Shown here in pieces: positions 25,551 to 33,437 of a stretch of DNA of 64,000 bases (the first letter of the stretch is position 1; each line of letters starts with the position of its first letter). A program made the position numbers and the translations under genes. Source of the stretch: Oscillospiraceae bacterium (GTDB taxonomy: Bacteria > Bacillota > Clostridia > Oscillospirales > Acutalibacteraceae); NCBI GenBank assembly GCA_025757685.1, contig CP107220.1, positions 1-64,000 of the forward strand. The letters are read 5' to 3'. The notes beneath the pieces are model-generated. The model worked only from the letters and a program-made list of their open reading frames with translations. It did no database searches and had not been told where the DNA came from.

Positions 25551-25613
25551 GTGTGGATTTATTGCTGGTGGTTGTTTTTTGTGGCGAAAAACAGAAAAAA
25601 TTCTCCAAATCCC

Positions 25614-25642
25614 TTGACGAAAAAGGGAGAAATGGATAGAAT
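25614..25642 (+). promoter_or_regulatory. Promoter of the surface-protein gene
   Basis: TTGACG and TAGAAT with 17 bp spacing, about 38 bp before the ATG at 25680. Confidence 0.65.
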
Positions 25643-25679
25643 AAAACCGATTAGAAAGTTTTTTAGAGAGAGAAGAGGT

Positions 25680-26693
25680 ATGACTATGGGTCGGCGGATT
25701 TTGGCTGTGTTGGCAGCGCTTTTGGCGCTTTTGGCGCTTTTGTGGGCAGCGGTGCCGGCCTATGCAGCTTCGCCGGCGGTGGACAGCGCCTACCTGACCC
25801 GGGAGCCTTGGCAGAATGTGCCGGTTACAGAATTCCGGGCGGATGGTGCGATGGGCTATTACCAAATCTATGCCGACACGGACAATCATTGTCTGTATTT
25901 TGCGGTGAGTATGCAAGATCAGCAGGTGGAACCGGGGGCGAATACCGCCGCCGTTGCGCTGAATTTGCAGGTGTCCTCTGCCAAATTCTCCACTAGGAAA
26001 TTTACATTTACAACCGGCGCAGACAAGGCGTTGCAAAGCTACGACGGCATTGCCAGCGGCTGCAATATGCAGGTGGAAATACTGGAAAACAGCGGCGGTT
26101 ACGGCATCGCAGACGGCAATGCCTACTTTGCCATTGCGCTGGATAAAAGCCTGTGTGGGCCGTTGACGGTGCGGCTGGATTATAACTGCGGCGAGCGGGG
26201 CATTTGCCTTTTGGAGCGCGCTGCTTTCGACTACACTTTGCCGGAAAAGGCAACTGCAAGTCGCAATGCGCGCGCCGGGACAAAGCAACCAACCCGGCAA
26301 ACCACAACGAAAAAGAAAAAAGAGACCACCACCAAATTTACCTACACCGGCACAGTGCCCCACACGGCCAAAAGCGCACGGAAAAGCAGCGCCCAAACAG
26401 TAAGTAAGTTTGCGTACACCGGCGGGGCAAACACCGGTGATACGGAGGAAGAACTGCCAGTACAAACCGGCGGCACAGCCGTGCTTACCGACGGTACATA
26501 CACCGCAGCGGTGGCGCCTACGCACCGCTCTACCGTAGCGAATATTTTAATTTATCTTGCCATTGCCTTAGCCACAGCAGCCGTGATTGCATTGGCTGTA
26601 GGGATCATCAAATCCCGCAAAGCCAAGCAAGAGGAAGCCCGGGAAAAACAGAGACAAGAGGAAGAACAGGAAATCGAAGATTACGACGAATAG
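25680..26693 (+). CDS. Secreted, membrane-anchored surface protein of unknown function
   Basis: A 337-aa protein starting at ATG 25680 behind GAAGAGG. It has a long signal peptide (MGRRILAVLAALLALLALLWAAVPAYA), an outside beta-rich domain (residues 30-180; SPAVDSAYLTREPWQNVPVTEF...YYQIYADTDNHCLYFAVSM, reminiscent of DOMON-like or carbohydrate-binding folds), a Thr/Lys-rich stalk, a transmembrane helix (ANILIYLAIALATAAVIALAVGII), and an acidic/basic cytoplasmic tail (QEEAREKQRQEEEQEIEDYDE). The stalk repeats FTYTGTVPHT / FAYTGGANTG. A deleted second copy lies at 10221. No enzyme motif is seen; display or ligand binding at the cell surface is inferred. Confidence 0.65.
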   Translation: MTMGRRILAVLAALLALLALLWAAVPAYAASPAVDSAYLTREPWQNVPVTEFRADGAMGYYQIYADTDNHCLYFAVSMQDQQVEPGANTAAVALNLQVSSAKFSTRKFTFTTGADKALQSYDGIASGCNMQVEILENSGGYGIADGNAYFAIALDKSLCGPLTVRLDYNCGERGICLLERAAFDYTLPEKATASRNARAGTKQPTRQTTTKKKKETTTKFTYTGTVPHTAKSARKSSAQTVSKFAYTGGANTGDTEEELPVQTGGTAVLTDGTYTAAVAPTHRSTVANILIYLAIALATAAVIALAVGIIKSRKAKQEEAREKQRQEEEQEIEDYDE

Positions 26694-26703
26694 CAAAGCA
26701 GAA

Positions 26704-26729
26704 AGCCACCGATCATCGGTGGCTTTTTG
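26704..26729 (+). terminator. Terminator of the surface-protein gene
   Basis: AGCCACCGA and TCGGTGGCT form a perfect 9-bp stem with a 3-base loop, followed by TTTTTG. Same element as at 10430. Confidence 0.8.
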
Positions 26730-26730
26730 T

Positions 26731-26950
26731 TACAAGTCAAACCGCACCTTGGTCTGCGCGGCGGTAGCGGCAGCAGACCAGTGGCGTTGTCGATTTTCCT
26801 ATAATTGGCAAAGGGCAGTTCGCCGGGGCGGCTGACCATTCGATGGTCGCGGTTGTCCCGGAGCAGCAGTAGGTTGGAGAGGACGATATTTCGCTTAGAC
26901 GGTTTGTGCCGCAGCGCCGAATAAAGGTACCAACTTCATCCATTTCCTAC
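26731..26950. other. Intergenic stretch without a supported gene
   Basis: Open frames exist on the minus strand, one reading RNIVLSNLLLLRDNRDHRMV, but none has a start signal, a family match or a full domain. It could be decayed coding sequence; nothing firm can be said. Confidence 0.3.
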
Positions 26951-26988
26951 AAAAAAGAACCCGCTGATGACTGTTCATCAACGGGTTT
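26951..26988 (-). terminator. Terminator of the small membrane-protein gene
   Basis: On the minus strand AACCCGTTGATGA pairs with TCATCAGCGGGTT (one mismatch), followed by CTTTTTT. Confidence 0.75.
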
Positions 26989-27015
26989 GTCGGCTTAGGA
27001 CGATTTTAATCCGGG

Positions 27016-27342
27016 TCACAGAGAGGACAGGGCGCCGAGAGCAGCGGTGCCGACGAAGGCATAAAACAGCGACATTGCCACTACGGAGATGACCCACACA
27101 ATAATGTTGGCCCAAATAAAGTTCTTTTTGTTCTTATTGGTGTTGGGGCTGCACAGCCACACGATCCAGCAGATCAAATTCACCACCGGCAGGGCGGAGA
27201 GAATGAACATACCCACATACTGGCCAATGCTCATCACCTGGGTGGTGGGATCATAGGCCGGGGGCGCCGGTTGATAGGGTGGCTGATAGGGTTGTTGATA
27301 ATTGCCCTGAGGGTTCGGGTTTTGCTGATTGTATTGGTCCAT
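27016..27342 (-). CDS. Small membrane protein with Pro/Gln/Tyr-rich N-terminus
   Basis: A 108-aa protein. Residues 1-35 are a disordered Gln/Pro/Tyr-rich stretch (MDQYNQQNPNPQGNYQQPYQ). Two hydrophobic helices follow (MFILSALPVVNLICWIVWLC and WANIIVWVISVVAMSLFYAFV), separated by a short basic loop SPNTNKNKKN. It resembles the many small Firmicute membrane proteins with such tails; function unknown. The start follows AAGAGGAAG. It has its own promoter (27390-27418) and terminator. Its opening is like that of the TcdC-like protein at 63019, which may reflect convergent low complexity. Confidence 0.75.
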   Translation of the reverse strand: MDQYNQQNPNPQGNYQQPYQPPYQPAPPAYDPTTQVMSIGQYVGMFILSALPVVNLICWIVWLCSPNTNKNKKNFIWANIIVWVISVVAMSLFYAFVGTAALGALSSL

Positions 27343-27389
27343 TTGGTACTTCCTCTTTTCTTAAAAAATGTGCAGAACTCTGCACCCAT

Positions 27390-27418
27390 AGCATACCATA
27401 CCTGGCATTAGCTGTCAA
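27390..27418 (-). promoter_or_regulatory. Promoter of the small membrane-protein gene
   Basis: On the minus strand TTGACA (27413-27418) and TATGCT (27390-27395) are 17 bp apart. The -35 overlaps the last codon of the transporter gene upstream. Confidence 0.65.
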
Positions 27419-28332
27419 TTCTTGCCTTTGCCGGGCAAATTTACGGCGCAGATCCCGATGGTAACCAGCGCGCCGGACAGCAGATAGCGCCAGGAGAAAG
27501 GCTCCCCCAGCAGCAGGCAGGAGAGTACCACCCCCAGTACCGGAATAAAGGCGTTATAAATGGCAATCTGCCCCACCGGGTGGTAGCGCAGCAGTTGGTT
27601 GTAAAACGAAAAACCCACGGCAGACACTGCCACCAGCGCCGCCAGGATCAGCAGTCCCTTGGGGTGTACACCCACCGGGTGGGCGCCCATCAGCAGCCCG
27701 GCAGGGATCAGCAGCGCGCCGCCCAGTGCCAGGGAATGGCCGGTAGCCACCAGCGGGTCCATTTTGCGGGTGACCACCCGGGTCAGCAGTCCACCTGCCA
27801 TGGCGCACACACTGCTGCACAGCAGCATACCGTCGCCGGAGAGGGTGAACTGCCCGGCGGTGCTGCCCAGGTTGATGAGCACAATGCCGGAGAACCCCAA
27901 CAGGCAGCCGAAAATCGACCGTAGGGTGAGCTTTTCCCGGAACATCACCGCGGCTGCGATAATCAGCAGGAAAGTGCCCAGGCTGTCCAGGATAGACGCC
28001 CGGCCGCCGGGGGAATTGGATACGCCCAGATAAAAGAAAAAGTAGTGCAGCGCCGTGTTGACCAGACCAAAGAGCACCAGCTGCCACCGTGTCTTGCCCC
28101 GGGGCACCGCAAAGGAGCGGCCGCACAGCTTGGCTACCGCCAGCACCACCAGACCGGCCAGCAAGAACCGCGCTCCGGCGAACAGTGCCTTGCCGCCGGT
28201 GTCTGTGCCGGCGATGCCAAAGTCCGCCAAACCCAGCTTGATCAGGGGAAAGGCGCAGGCCCAGCTTAGCGCCGCGCTGCCGGCAAACAGGGGCACCCAT
28301 TTTCGATTTTCAAACACAGAGGCTCGGCCCAT
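27415..28332 (-). CDS. EamA/DMT-family transporter
   Basis: A 305-aa membrane protein of the drug/metabolite transporter superfamily. It has ten hydrophobic segments in two EamA repeats (FAGSAALSWACAFPLIKLGL... and LLCSSVCAMAGGLLTRVVTRK...), ending with the typical VLGVVLSCLLLGEPFSWRYLLSGALVTIGICAVNL. Such proteins export amino acids or other metabolites; the substrate cannot be read from sequence. Start ATG 28332 is chosen because GGAG lies 6-10 bp upstream; the frame is open 29 codons further but without a start signal. It has its own promoter. Confidence 0.88.
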   Translation of the reverse strand: MGRASVFENRKWVPLFAGSAALSWACAFPLIKLGLADFGIAGTDTGGKALFAGARFLLAGLVVLAVAKLCGRSFAVPRGKTRWQLVLFGLVNTALHYFFFYLGVSNSPGGRASILDSLGTFLLIIAAAVMFREKLTLRSIFGCLLGFSGIVLINLGSTAGQFTLSGDGMLLCSSVCAMAGGLLTRVVTRKMDPLVATGHSLALGGALLIPAGLLMGAHPVGVHPKGLLILAALVAVSAVGFSFYNQLLRYHPVGQIAIYNAFIPVLGVVLSCLLLGEPFSWRYLLSGALVTIGICAVNLPGKGKN

Positions 28333-28387
28333 TTTGTTCTCCGTTCTCGGCACACAGCCGCAGATCATCCTTTGTTTTTGCCGGATT

Positions 28388-28416
28388 ATTGTATAATAGC
28401 CGCCGCCAAAAGTCAA
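28388..28416 (-). promoter_or_regulatory. Promoter of the EamA transporter gene
   Basis: Minus strand TTGACT (28411-28416) and TACAAT (28388-28393) with 17 bp spacing. Confidence 0.7.
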
Positions 28417-28445
28417 CAAACGCGCACCGTCGCCTGCCGGCAGCG

Positions 28446-28682
28446 TCAGTTATACTGCCGTTCAAATAATTCTTCATAGGTGGTGCTCAAAATCTGCCGA
28501 ATGTGGCGGATCTCGTCTGGATAAATATGCCGCTGCCCCACCTCGATCTTGGCCACGGCGCTGCGGGTGATGTCGCACCCGGCCAGCTGTAATTTGGCGG
28601 AGAGCAGCTCCTGGGTCATGCCCTTTTCTTCCCGAATATGGCGGATATTCCGCCCCATCTGCTTTTCAAATTCAATATTCAT
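28446..28682 (-). CDS. XRE-family helix-turn-helix regulator
   Basis: A 78-aa single-domain repressor-type protein: MNIEFEKQMGRNIRHIREEKGMTQELLSAKLQLAGCDITRSAVAKIEVGQRHIYPDEIRHIRQILSTTYEELF. The helix-turn-helix is about residues 20-50. It starts at ATG 28682 behind AGAGG. It diverges from the secreted Ig-like protein gene. A perfect palindrome (TTGCACCT-N4-AGGTGCAA, 28752-28771) lies on that gene's transcription start, and a third half-site (TTGCACCT, 28693-28700) lies 11 bp before its own ATG. That strongly suggests control of both genes by this protein. Confidence 0.85.
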   Translation of the reverse strand: MNIEFEKQMGRNIRHIREEKGMTQELLSAKLQLAGCDITRSAVAKIEVGQRHIYPDEIRHIRQILSTTYEELFERQYN

Positions 28683-28718
28683 GGTCAACCTCTTGCACCT
28701 ATTTAAGAACAATTTGCG

Positions 28719-28747
28719 TTGACTTTATTGTATCTTTGTGCTATTCT
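28719..28747 (+). promoter_or_regulatory. Promoter of the secreted Ig-like protein gene
   Basis: TTGACT and TATTCT with 17 bp spacing. The predicted start of transcription, near 28754, falls inside the palindrome. Confidence 0.7.
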
Positions 28748-28751
28748 AAGA

Positions 28752-28771
28752 TTGCACCTGTATAGGTGCAA
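28752..28771. promoter_or_regulatory. Palindromic operator for the XRE regulator
   Basis: TTGCACCT-gtat-AGGTGCAA, a perfect 8+8 inverted repeat at the +1 of the plus-strand gene. The same half-site TTGCACCT recurs at 28693-28700 next to the XRE ribosome binding site. Confidence 0.65.
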
Positions 28772-28813
28772 TTATGCGGAACCAGAAAGAACAACAGAAA
28801 GAAGGAAATGCAA

Positions 28814-29962
28814 ATGAAAAGAAAAATCAGTATTCTTTTGGCGCTGATGATGGCCGTCTGTATGGTAGGCGCCGTGCAGATCACCGCCTATGCCGCCACT
28901 ACGGCCAAGAGCGTGTCGCTGTCTACCACCACTTACACCTACGACGGCAAGGTGAAGAAGCCTAAGGTGACCGCCAAGGACAAGAAGGGCAAAAAGATCG
29001 CCGCCAAGTATTACACGGTCAAGTACCCCTCCGGCAGAAAAAATGTGGGCACTTATACGGTTAAGGTCAAATTCAAGGGTAAGTACAAGGGCACTAAGAG
29101 CGCCAGCTTTAAGATCGTGCCCAAGGGGACTGCCGTCTCCTCTGTGTCCGCCGGTAAAAAGTCCTTTACCGTTAAGTGGAAGAAGCAGGCCACCCAAACC
29201 ACCGGCTATCAGGTGCAGTATGCAGAGAACAGAAGCTTCAAATCCGCCGGCAGCAAGACCGTAAGCAAGAATTCCACCACCTCGCTGAAAGTAAACGGCA
29301 AACCCATTAAAAAATACTATGTGCGGGTGCGCACCTATAAGAAAGTGGGCAAGACCAACTATTACAGCAGCTGGTCAAAGGCTTCCTCCGTCACCACCAA
29401 AACCGGGCTGAGCCTGAACGCCTACAAAATCACCCTCTTTAACGGTGAGGGTTACAAATTAAAGTGCACCGGCACGGATAAAAAGATCACCTGGCAGACC
29501 AGCGATCCTACCGTGGCGGTGGTGAACCGCTCCGGCGAGATCAGCGCCAACGGCTCCGGTCAGTGCACCATTACGGCCAAAACCGCAGACGACCGGATCA
29601 GCTGCAAAGTAACAGTGCCGGAGTATTACCCGGAGAATTACAATGTACCGGACTTTGGTGCGTACTTTAATGTGCCGCTGGTTGACTACGACAATAAAGG
29701 AGATGGCGATACAGTATTCTGTGTTTATTCTTATGATGCGGTGGTCAGTCAAAGCGCCGATTGGTTGAATGATTACTACGATATATTGCAGGATTATGGA
29801 TATGAATTCTATAGAGAAGACGATAAGCGGGATGAAGATGGCTTGTATTATTACTCGTTTATAAATGAGGACACAAATGATTTGGTTATGCTTGCGGTAG
29901 CATTTTACAATAACACACCCGATCATATTATCGTTACTTACATCAATACAACGAATTATTGA
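28814..29962 (+). CDS. Secreted protein with Fn3-like and bacterial Ig-like domains
   Basis: A 382-aa exported protein starting at ATG 28814 (AGAAGGAAA upstream). Signal peptide MKRKISILLALMMAVCMVGAVQITAYA; then a lysine-rich beta domain (TYDGKVKKPKVTAKDKKGKKIAAKYYTVKYPSG...VGTYTVKVKFKGKY); a fibronectin III-like domain (SSVSAGKKSFTVKWKKQATQTTGYQVQYAENRSF...YYVRVRTYK); a Big_2-type Ig domain (LSLNAYKITLFNGEGYKLKCTGTDKKITWQTSDPTVAVVNRSGEIS); and a C-terminal acidic domain from about residue 280 that I do not recognise. There is no membrane anchor or LPXTG. The C-terminal part has lower GC than the rest, so it may have been acquired separately. An adhesion or matrix role is inferred from the domains. 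Confidence 0.8.
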   Translation: MKRKISILLALMMAVCMVGAVQITAYAATTAKSVSLSTTTYTYDGKVKKPKVTAKDKKGKKIAAKYYTVKYPSGRKNVGTYTVKVKFKGKYKGTKSASFKIVPKGTAVSSVSAGKKSFTVKWKKQATQTTGYQVQYAENRSFKSAGSKTVSKNSTTSLKVNGKPIKKYYVRVRTYKKVGKTNYYSSWSKASSVTTKTGLSLNAYKITLFNGEGYKLKCTGTDKKITWQTSDPTVAVVNRSGEISANGSGQCTITAKTADDRISCKVTVPEYYPENYNVPDFGAYFNVPLVDYDNKGDGDTVFCVYSYDAVVSQSADWLNDYYDILQDYGYEFYREDDKRDEDGLYYYSFINEDTNDLVMLAVAFYNNTPDHIIVTYINTTNY

Positions 29963-29975
29963 TTTTGCTGTTCCG

Positions 29976-30015
29976 AGCCCCTTTGCACAGCCGTGCAAGG
30001 GGGCTTTTCCTTTTT
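29976..30015 (+). terminator. Terminator of the Ig-like protein gene
   Basis: AGCCCCTTTGCAC and GTGCAAGGGGGCT (one G-T pair) with a 4-base loop, then TTTTCCTTTTT. Confidence 0.8.
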
Positions 30016-30114
30016 GTGCAGTAGCCGTTTTTATTGCATTTTCAGCCGGGGTATGGTAGAGTTATAATAGGTATAAAAAATAGACAGACGGCGCGGGCCG
30101 GGAAGGGGAATGGT

Positions 30115-31002
30115 ATGAAAGGTATAATTTTGGCAGGGGGCAGCGGCACCCGGTTGTATCCGCTGACCCAGATCACCTCCAAGCAGCTGCTGCCGGTGTA
30201 TGATAAGCCTATGATCTACTATCCGCTGACCACGCTGATGTTGGCGGGGGTGCGGGATATTCTCATTATCAGCACGCCCCGGGATCTGCCCCGATTTCAG
30301 TCTCTCTTGGGGGACGGCGCCCGGTTCGGTCTGCGGCTCAGCTACAAGGAACAGCCCTCCCCGGATGGGCTGGCCCAGGCCTTTATCCTGGGTGCGGACT
30401 TTATTGGTGACGACTGCTGCTGTATGGTGCTGGGGGACAATATCTTTTACGGCGCCGGGCTGAGGCGGCTGCTGCAAAGCGCGGTAGAGAACGCAGAGCA
30501 AAATCATCGCGCCACCGTGTTCGGCTATCATGTAGAGGACCCGGGGCGCTTTGGCATTGTGGAGTTCGACCGGGAGAACCGGGTGGTGTCGCTGGAGGAG
30601 AAGCCGGCGGTGCCCAAGAGCAATTATGCGGTCACCGGGCTGTATTTCTATGACAATCGGTGCGTGGACTACGCCGAAGGACTGACCCCCTCCGCCCGGG
30701 GAGAGCTGGAAATCACCGATCTGAATCGGCTGTACTTACAGGCGGGGGATCTGGATGTAAAACTGCTGGGGCGGGGCTACGCCTGGCTGGATACCGGCAC
30801 CACGGACAGCCTGTTAGAGGCCGGCAACTTTGTGCGTACGATTCAGCACCAGCAGGGGGTGGAGATCTCCTCCCCGGAGGAAGTGGCCTATATTAACGGC
30901 TGGATCACCGCCGATGATTTGGCGGCAGCGGCCAAGACCTATGGCAAATCCGCATACGGCGCCTACTTGCAGGCGGTGGTGCGGGGCGAAATACAATACT
31001 GA
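30115..31002 (+). CDS. rfbA: Glucose-1-phosphate thymidylyltransferase
   Basis: Makes dTDP-glucose from glucose-1-phosphate and dTTP, the first step of dTDP-L-rhamnose synthesis. The nucleotide-binding signature GIILAGGSGTRLYPLT is at the N-terminus; KPMIYYPLTTLMLAGVRDILIIS and GDNIFYGAGL are typical of RmlA. 295 aa, the family length. The start at ATG 30115 follows GGAAGGGGAA; the frame is open further upstream, but the family begins with MKGIILAGG. First gene of a tight rfbA-B-D-C operon (gaps of 9 bp, 0 bp and a 4-bp overlap) ending in a GNAT gene. A TATAAT lies at 30063, but no good -35 pairs with it. Confidence 0.96.
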   Translation: MKGIILAGGSGTRLYPLTQITSKQLLPVYDKPMIYYPLTTLMLAGVRDILIISTPRDLPRFQSLLGDGARFGLRLSYKEQPSPDGLAQAFILGADFIGDDCCCMVLGDNIFYGAGLRRLLQSAVENAEQNHRATVFGYHVEDPGRFGIVEFDRENRVVSLEEKPAVPKSNYAVTGLYFYDNRCVDYAEGLTPSARGELEITDLNRLYLQAGDLDVKLLGRGYAWLDTGTTDSLLEAGNFVRTIQHQQGVEISSPEEVAYINGWITADDLAAAAKTYGKSAYGAYLQAVVRGEIQY

Positions 31003-31011
31003 GGTGCGAGG

Positions 31012-32040
31012 ATGACTGTACTTGTGACCGGCGGTGCCGGGTTTATCGGTGCCAACTTTATATTTTACCAACTGACCCACCACCCGGAGGATCGGGTGGT
31101 CTGCCTGGACAAGCTGACCTATGCGGGCAATTTGGAGACCCTGGCGGATGTGATGGAGAACCCCAACTTCCGCTTTGTGCAGGGGGATATTGCCGATGCG
31201 CAGGCGGTGGAGCGCCTGTTTTTGCAGGAGAAACCGGATTATGTAGTAAACTTTGCGGCGGAGAGCCATGTGGACCGCTCCATTACCCAGCCGGATCTGT
31301 TCTTAAAGACCAATGTGCTGGGCACCGGGGTATTGCTGGACGCCTGCCGCCGTCACGGAGTCACCCGGTATCACCAGGTGTCCACCGATGAGGTGTACGG
31401 CGATCTGCCCCTGGATCGGCCGGATCTGTTCTTTACGGAAGAAACGCCCATCCACACCTCCAGCCCCTATTCTGCCTCCAAGGCGGGGGCGGATCTGCTG
31501 GTGCTGGCCTACGCCCGCACCTACGGGTTGCCGGTCACGGTAAGCCGGTGCTCCAACAACTACGGCCCCTACCACTTCCCGGAGAAGTTGATTCCCTTAA
31601 TGATCACCCGGGCGCTGGCAGATCAAAGCCTGCCGGTGTACGGCACCGGCGAGAATGTGCGGGACTGGCTGTATGTGGAGGATCACTGCGCCGCCATTGA
31701 CCTGATTTTGCGCCGAGGCACGGCGGGAGAAGTGTATAACATCGGCGGGCATAATGAGCGCACCAACTTGCAGGTGGTGCAGGCGGTGCTGGCCGCTTTG
31801 GGCAAGCCGGAAAGTCTGATCACTTTCGTCACCGACCGGCCGGGTCACGATCGGCGTTATGCCATTGATCCTACGAAAATTCACCGAGAGCTGGGCTGGC
31901 AGCCGGAGACGGATTTTGACACCGGGCTGCGTCGCACGGTAGAGTGGTATCTGACCCACCGGGATTGGTGGAGCCACATTCTCAGCGGCGAATATCAAAA
32001 TTATTTTCAGGCCATGTACAGAGAGCGGTTAGGCGAATAA
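31012..32040 (+). CDS. rfbB: dTDP-glucose 4,6-dehydratase
   Basis: Second step of dTDP-rhamnose synthesis: NAD-dependent oxidation, dehydration and reduction to dTDP-4-keto-6-deoxyglucose. It is an extended short-chain dehydrogenase with the Rossmann motif VTGGAGFIGANF at the N-terminus, the FAAESHVDRSI signature, the catalytic STDEVYGDL (Asp-Glu pair) and YSASKAGAD (Tyr-X3-Lys), and SNNYGPYHFPEKLIPL. 342 aa, full length. The ATG at 31012 follows GAGGTGCGAGG. Confidence 0.96.
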   Translation: MTVLVTGGAGFIGANFIFYQLTHHPEDRVVCLDKLTYAGNLETLADVMENPNFRFVQGDIADAQAVERLFLQEKPDYVVNFAAESHVDRSITQPDLFLKTNVLGTGVLLDACRRHGVTRYHQVSTDEVYGDLPLDRPDLFFTEETPIHTSSPYSASKAGADLLVLAYARTYGLPVTVSRCSNNYGPYHFPEKLIPLMITRALADQSLPVYGTGENVRDWLYVEDHCAAIDLILRRGTAGEVYNIGGHNERTNLQVVQAVLAALGKPESLITFVTDRPGHDRRYAIDPTKIHRELGWQPETDFDTGLRRTVEWYLTHRDWWSHILSGEYQNYFQAMYRERLGE

Positions 32041-32895
32041 ATGCGAATTTTAGTAACAGGGGGCAGCGGCCAGCTGGGTACGGATGTGGCACAGGCAGCC
32101 GCGGCCAAGGGTTGGCAGGTATGGGCCCCCGATCATACGGAACTGGATATTACCCACCCGGCGCAGGTGGAGTCTGCCATCGGCGACTACCGCCCGGACT
32201 GGGTGGTGCACTGCGCGGCCTACACGGCGGTGGATCGGGCAGAGACGGAAGAGAAAATTTGTATGGCTGTTAATGCAGCGGGCACGGAATATGTGGCTCA
32301 CGCCTGCGCGGCAGCAGGCTGCGGGCTGCTGTACCCGTCTACGGATTATGTGTTTGACGGCAGCGGCACGGTGCCCCATCCGGTGACGGAGCGCCCGGCG
32401 CCCCTGAATGTGTACGGTCGCAGCAAGCTGCTGGGCGAGCAGGCGGCGCAGGCGGTGCCCCGCCACGCCATCTTGCGGATCAGCTGGGTGTTTGGCCTGC
32501 ACGGCAACAATTTTGTAAAGACCATGCTGCGCCTGGCAGAGCGCCGTACCCGCCTGTCGGTAGTGGACGACCAGATCGGCTGCCCCACCTATACGGTGGA
32601 TTTGGCCCGGCTCATTTGCCAAATGGCAGAGCAAAACGCACAGGGTGTGTTCCACGCCGCCGGCAGCGGTCAACCGGTGAGCTGGTACGACTTTGCCCGG
32701 CGGATTTTTGACCTTGCCGGCAAAGAGATAGAATTGGAGCCGATCTCTACCGCAGCGTACCCCACGGCGGCTCGGCGACCGCTGAACAGCCGGCTGGATT
32801 GCAGCGCCTTGGCGGCAGCGGGCCTCACCCCCTTGCCGGAGTGGCAAGACGCACTGGCGCGGTATTTACAGGCATTGGAGGAAGAAAAGGTATGA
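32041..32895 (+). CDS. rfbD: dTDP-4-dehydrorhamnose reductase
   Basis: Last step of dTDP-L-rhamnose synthesis, reducing the 4-keto group with NAD(P)H. N-terminal MRILVTGGSGQLGTDV, YPSTDYVFDGSG and the catalytic NVYGRSKLLGEQ (Tyr-X3-Lys) are characteristic of RmlD; 284 aa is the usual length. The ATG directly follows the rfbB stop codon, and the stop overlaps the rfbC start (ATGA). The order A-B-D-C places the reductase before the epimerase. Confidence 0.95.
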   Translation: MRILVTGGSGQLGTDVAQAAAAKGWQVWAPDHTELDITHPAQVESAIGDYRPDWVVHCAAYTAVDRAETEEKICMAVNAAGTEYVAHACAAAGCGLLYPSTDYVFDGSGTVPHPVTERPAPLNVYGRSKLLGEQAAQAVPRHAILRISWVFGLHGNNFVKTMLRLAERRTRLSVVDDQIGCPTYTVDLARLICQMAEQNAQGVFHAAGSGQPVSWYDFARRIFDLAGKEIELEPISTAAYPTAARRPLNSRLDCSALAAAGLTPLPEWQDALARYLQALEEEKV

Positions 32896-33437
32896 TCCAA
32901 ATGCAGGCACAGCAGAATGTGGGCGGCATTGCCGGGCTGGCAGTGCTCACCCCGACGGTGCACGGCGACGACCGTGGCTATTTTATGGAGACCTACAATC
33001 AGCGGGATATGGAGAGCCTGGGCTTTCATTATGATTTTGTCCAGGACAACCAGTCCGGCAGCACCTACGGCGTGCTGCGGGGGCTGCACCGCCAGCTGCG
33101 CTATCCCCAGACCAAGCTGGTGCGGGTGGTCAGCGGCACGGTATTTGATGTGGCGGTGGACCTGCGACCGGGCAGTGATACGTATTTGCGGTGGCACGGC
33201 GAGGTGCTCTCTGCGGAGAACAAAAAGCAGTTTTTGATCCCTGCCGGGTTTGCCCACGGTTTTTTGGTGCTGTCCCAGCGAGCGGAATTCTGCTACAAGG
33301 TAACGGACTTTTTTCACCCGGACGATGAGGGCGGCATTCCCTGGGACGATCCCAAGATCGGCGTGGAATGGCCCATTCCCCCGGGTATGACCTTGCAGCT
33401 AAGCGAAAAAGACAAGCATTGGGAGTATTTGAAGTAA
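32892..33437 (+). CDS. rfbC: dTDP-4-dehydrorhamnose 3,5-epimerase
   Basis: Epimerises C3 and C5 of the keto sugar, the step before the reductase. It is a small cupin-fold enzyme with DDRGYFMETYNQRD, the catalytic GVLRGLHRQL (His) and QFLIPAGFAHGFLVLSQRAEFCYKVTDFF. 181 aa. The start is ATG 32892, overlapping the rfbD stop by 4 bp with GGAGGAAG upstream; earlier starts in the frame fall inside rfbD and do not resemble the family. Rhamnose made here would feed cell-wall or capsular polysaccharide. Confidence 0.95.
   Translation: MIQMQAQQNVGGIAGLAVLTPTVHGDDRGYFMETYNQRDMESLGFHYDFVQDNQSGSTYGVLRGLHRQLRYPQTKLVRVVSGTVFDVAVDLRPGSDTYLRWHGEVLSAENKKQFLIPAGFAHGFLVLSQRAEFCYKVTDFFHPDDEGGIPWDDPKIGVEWPIPPGMTLQLSEKDKHWEYLK

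Noticed and set aside
25380..26525. A 381-codon minus-strand open frame across the surface-protein gene
   Set aside because: Antisense shadow. The plus strand has a promoter, ribosome binding site, signal peptide and terminator.
26737..26943. Possible 68-codon minus-strand gene
   Set aside because: No ribosome binding site, promoter or recognisable domain; the neighbouring frame is equally open.
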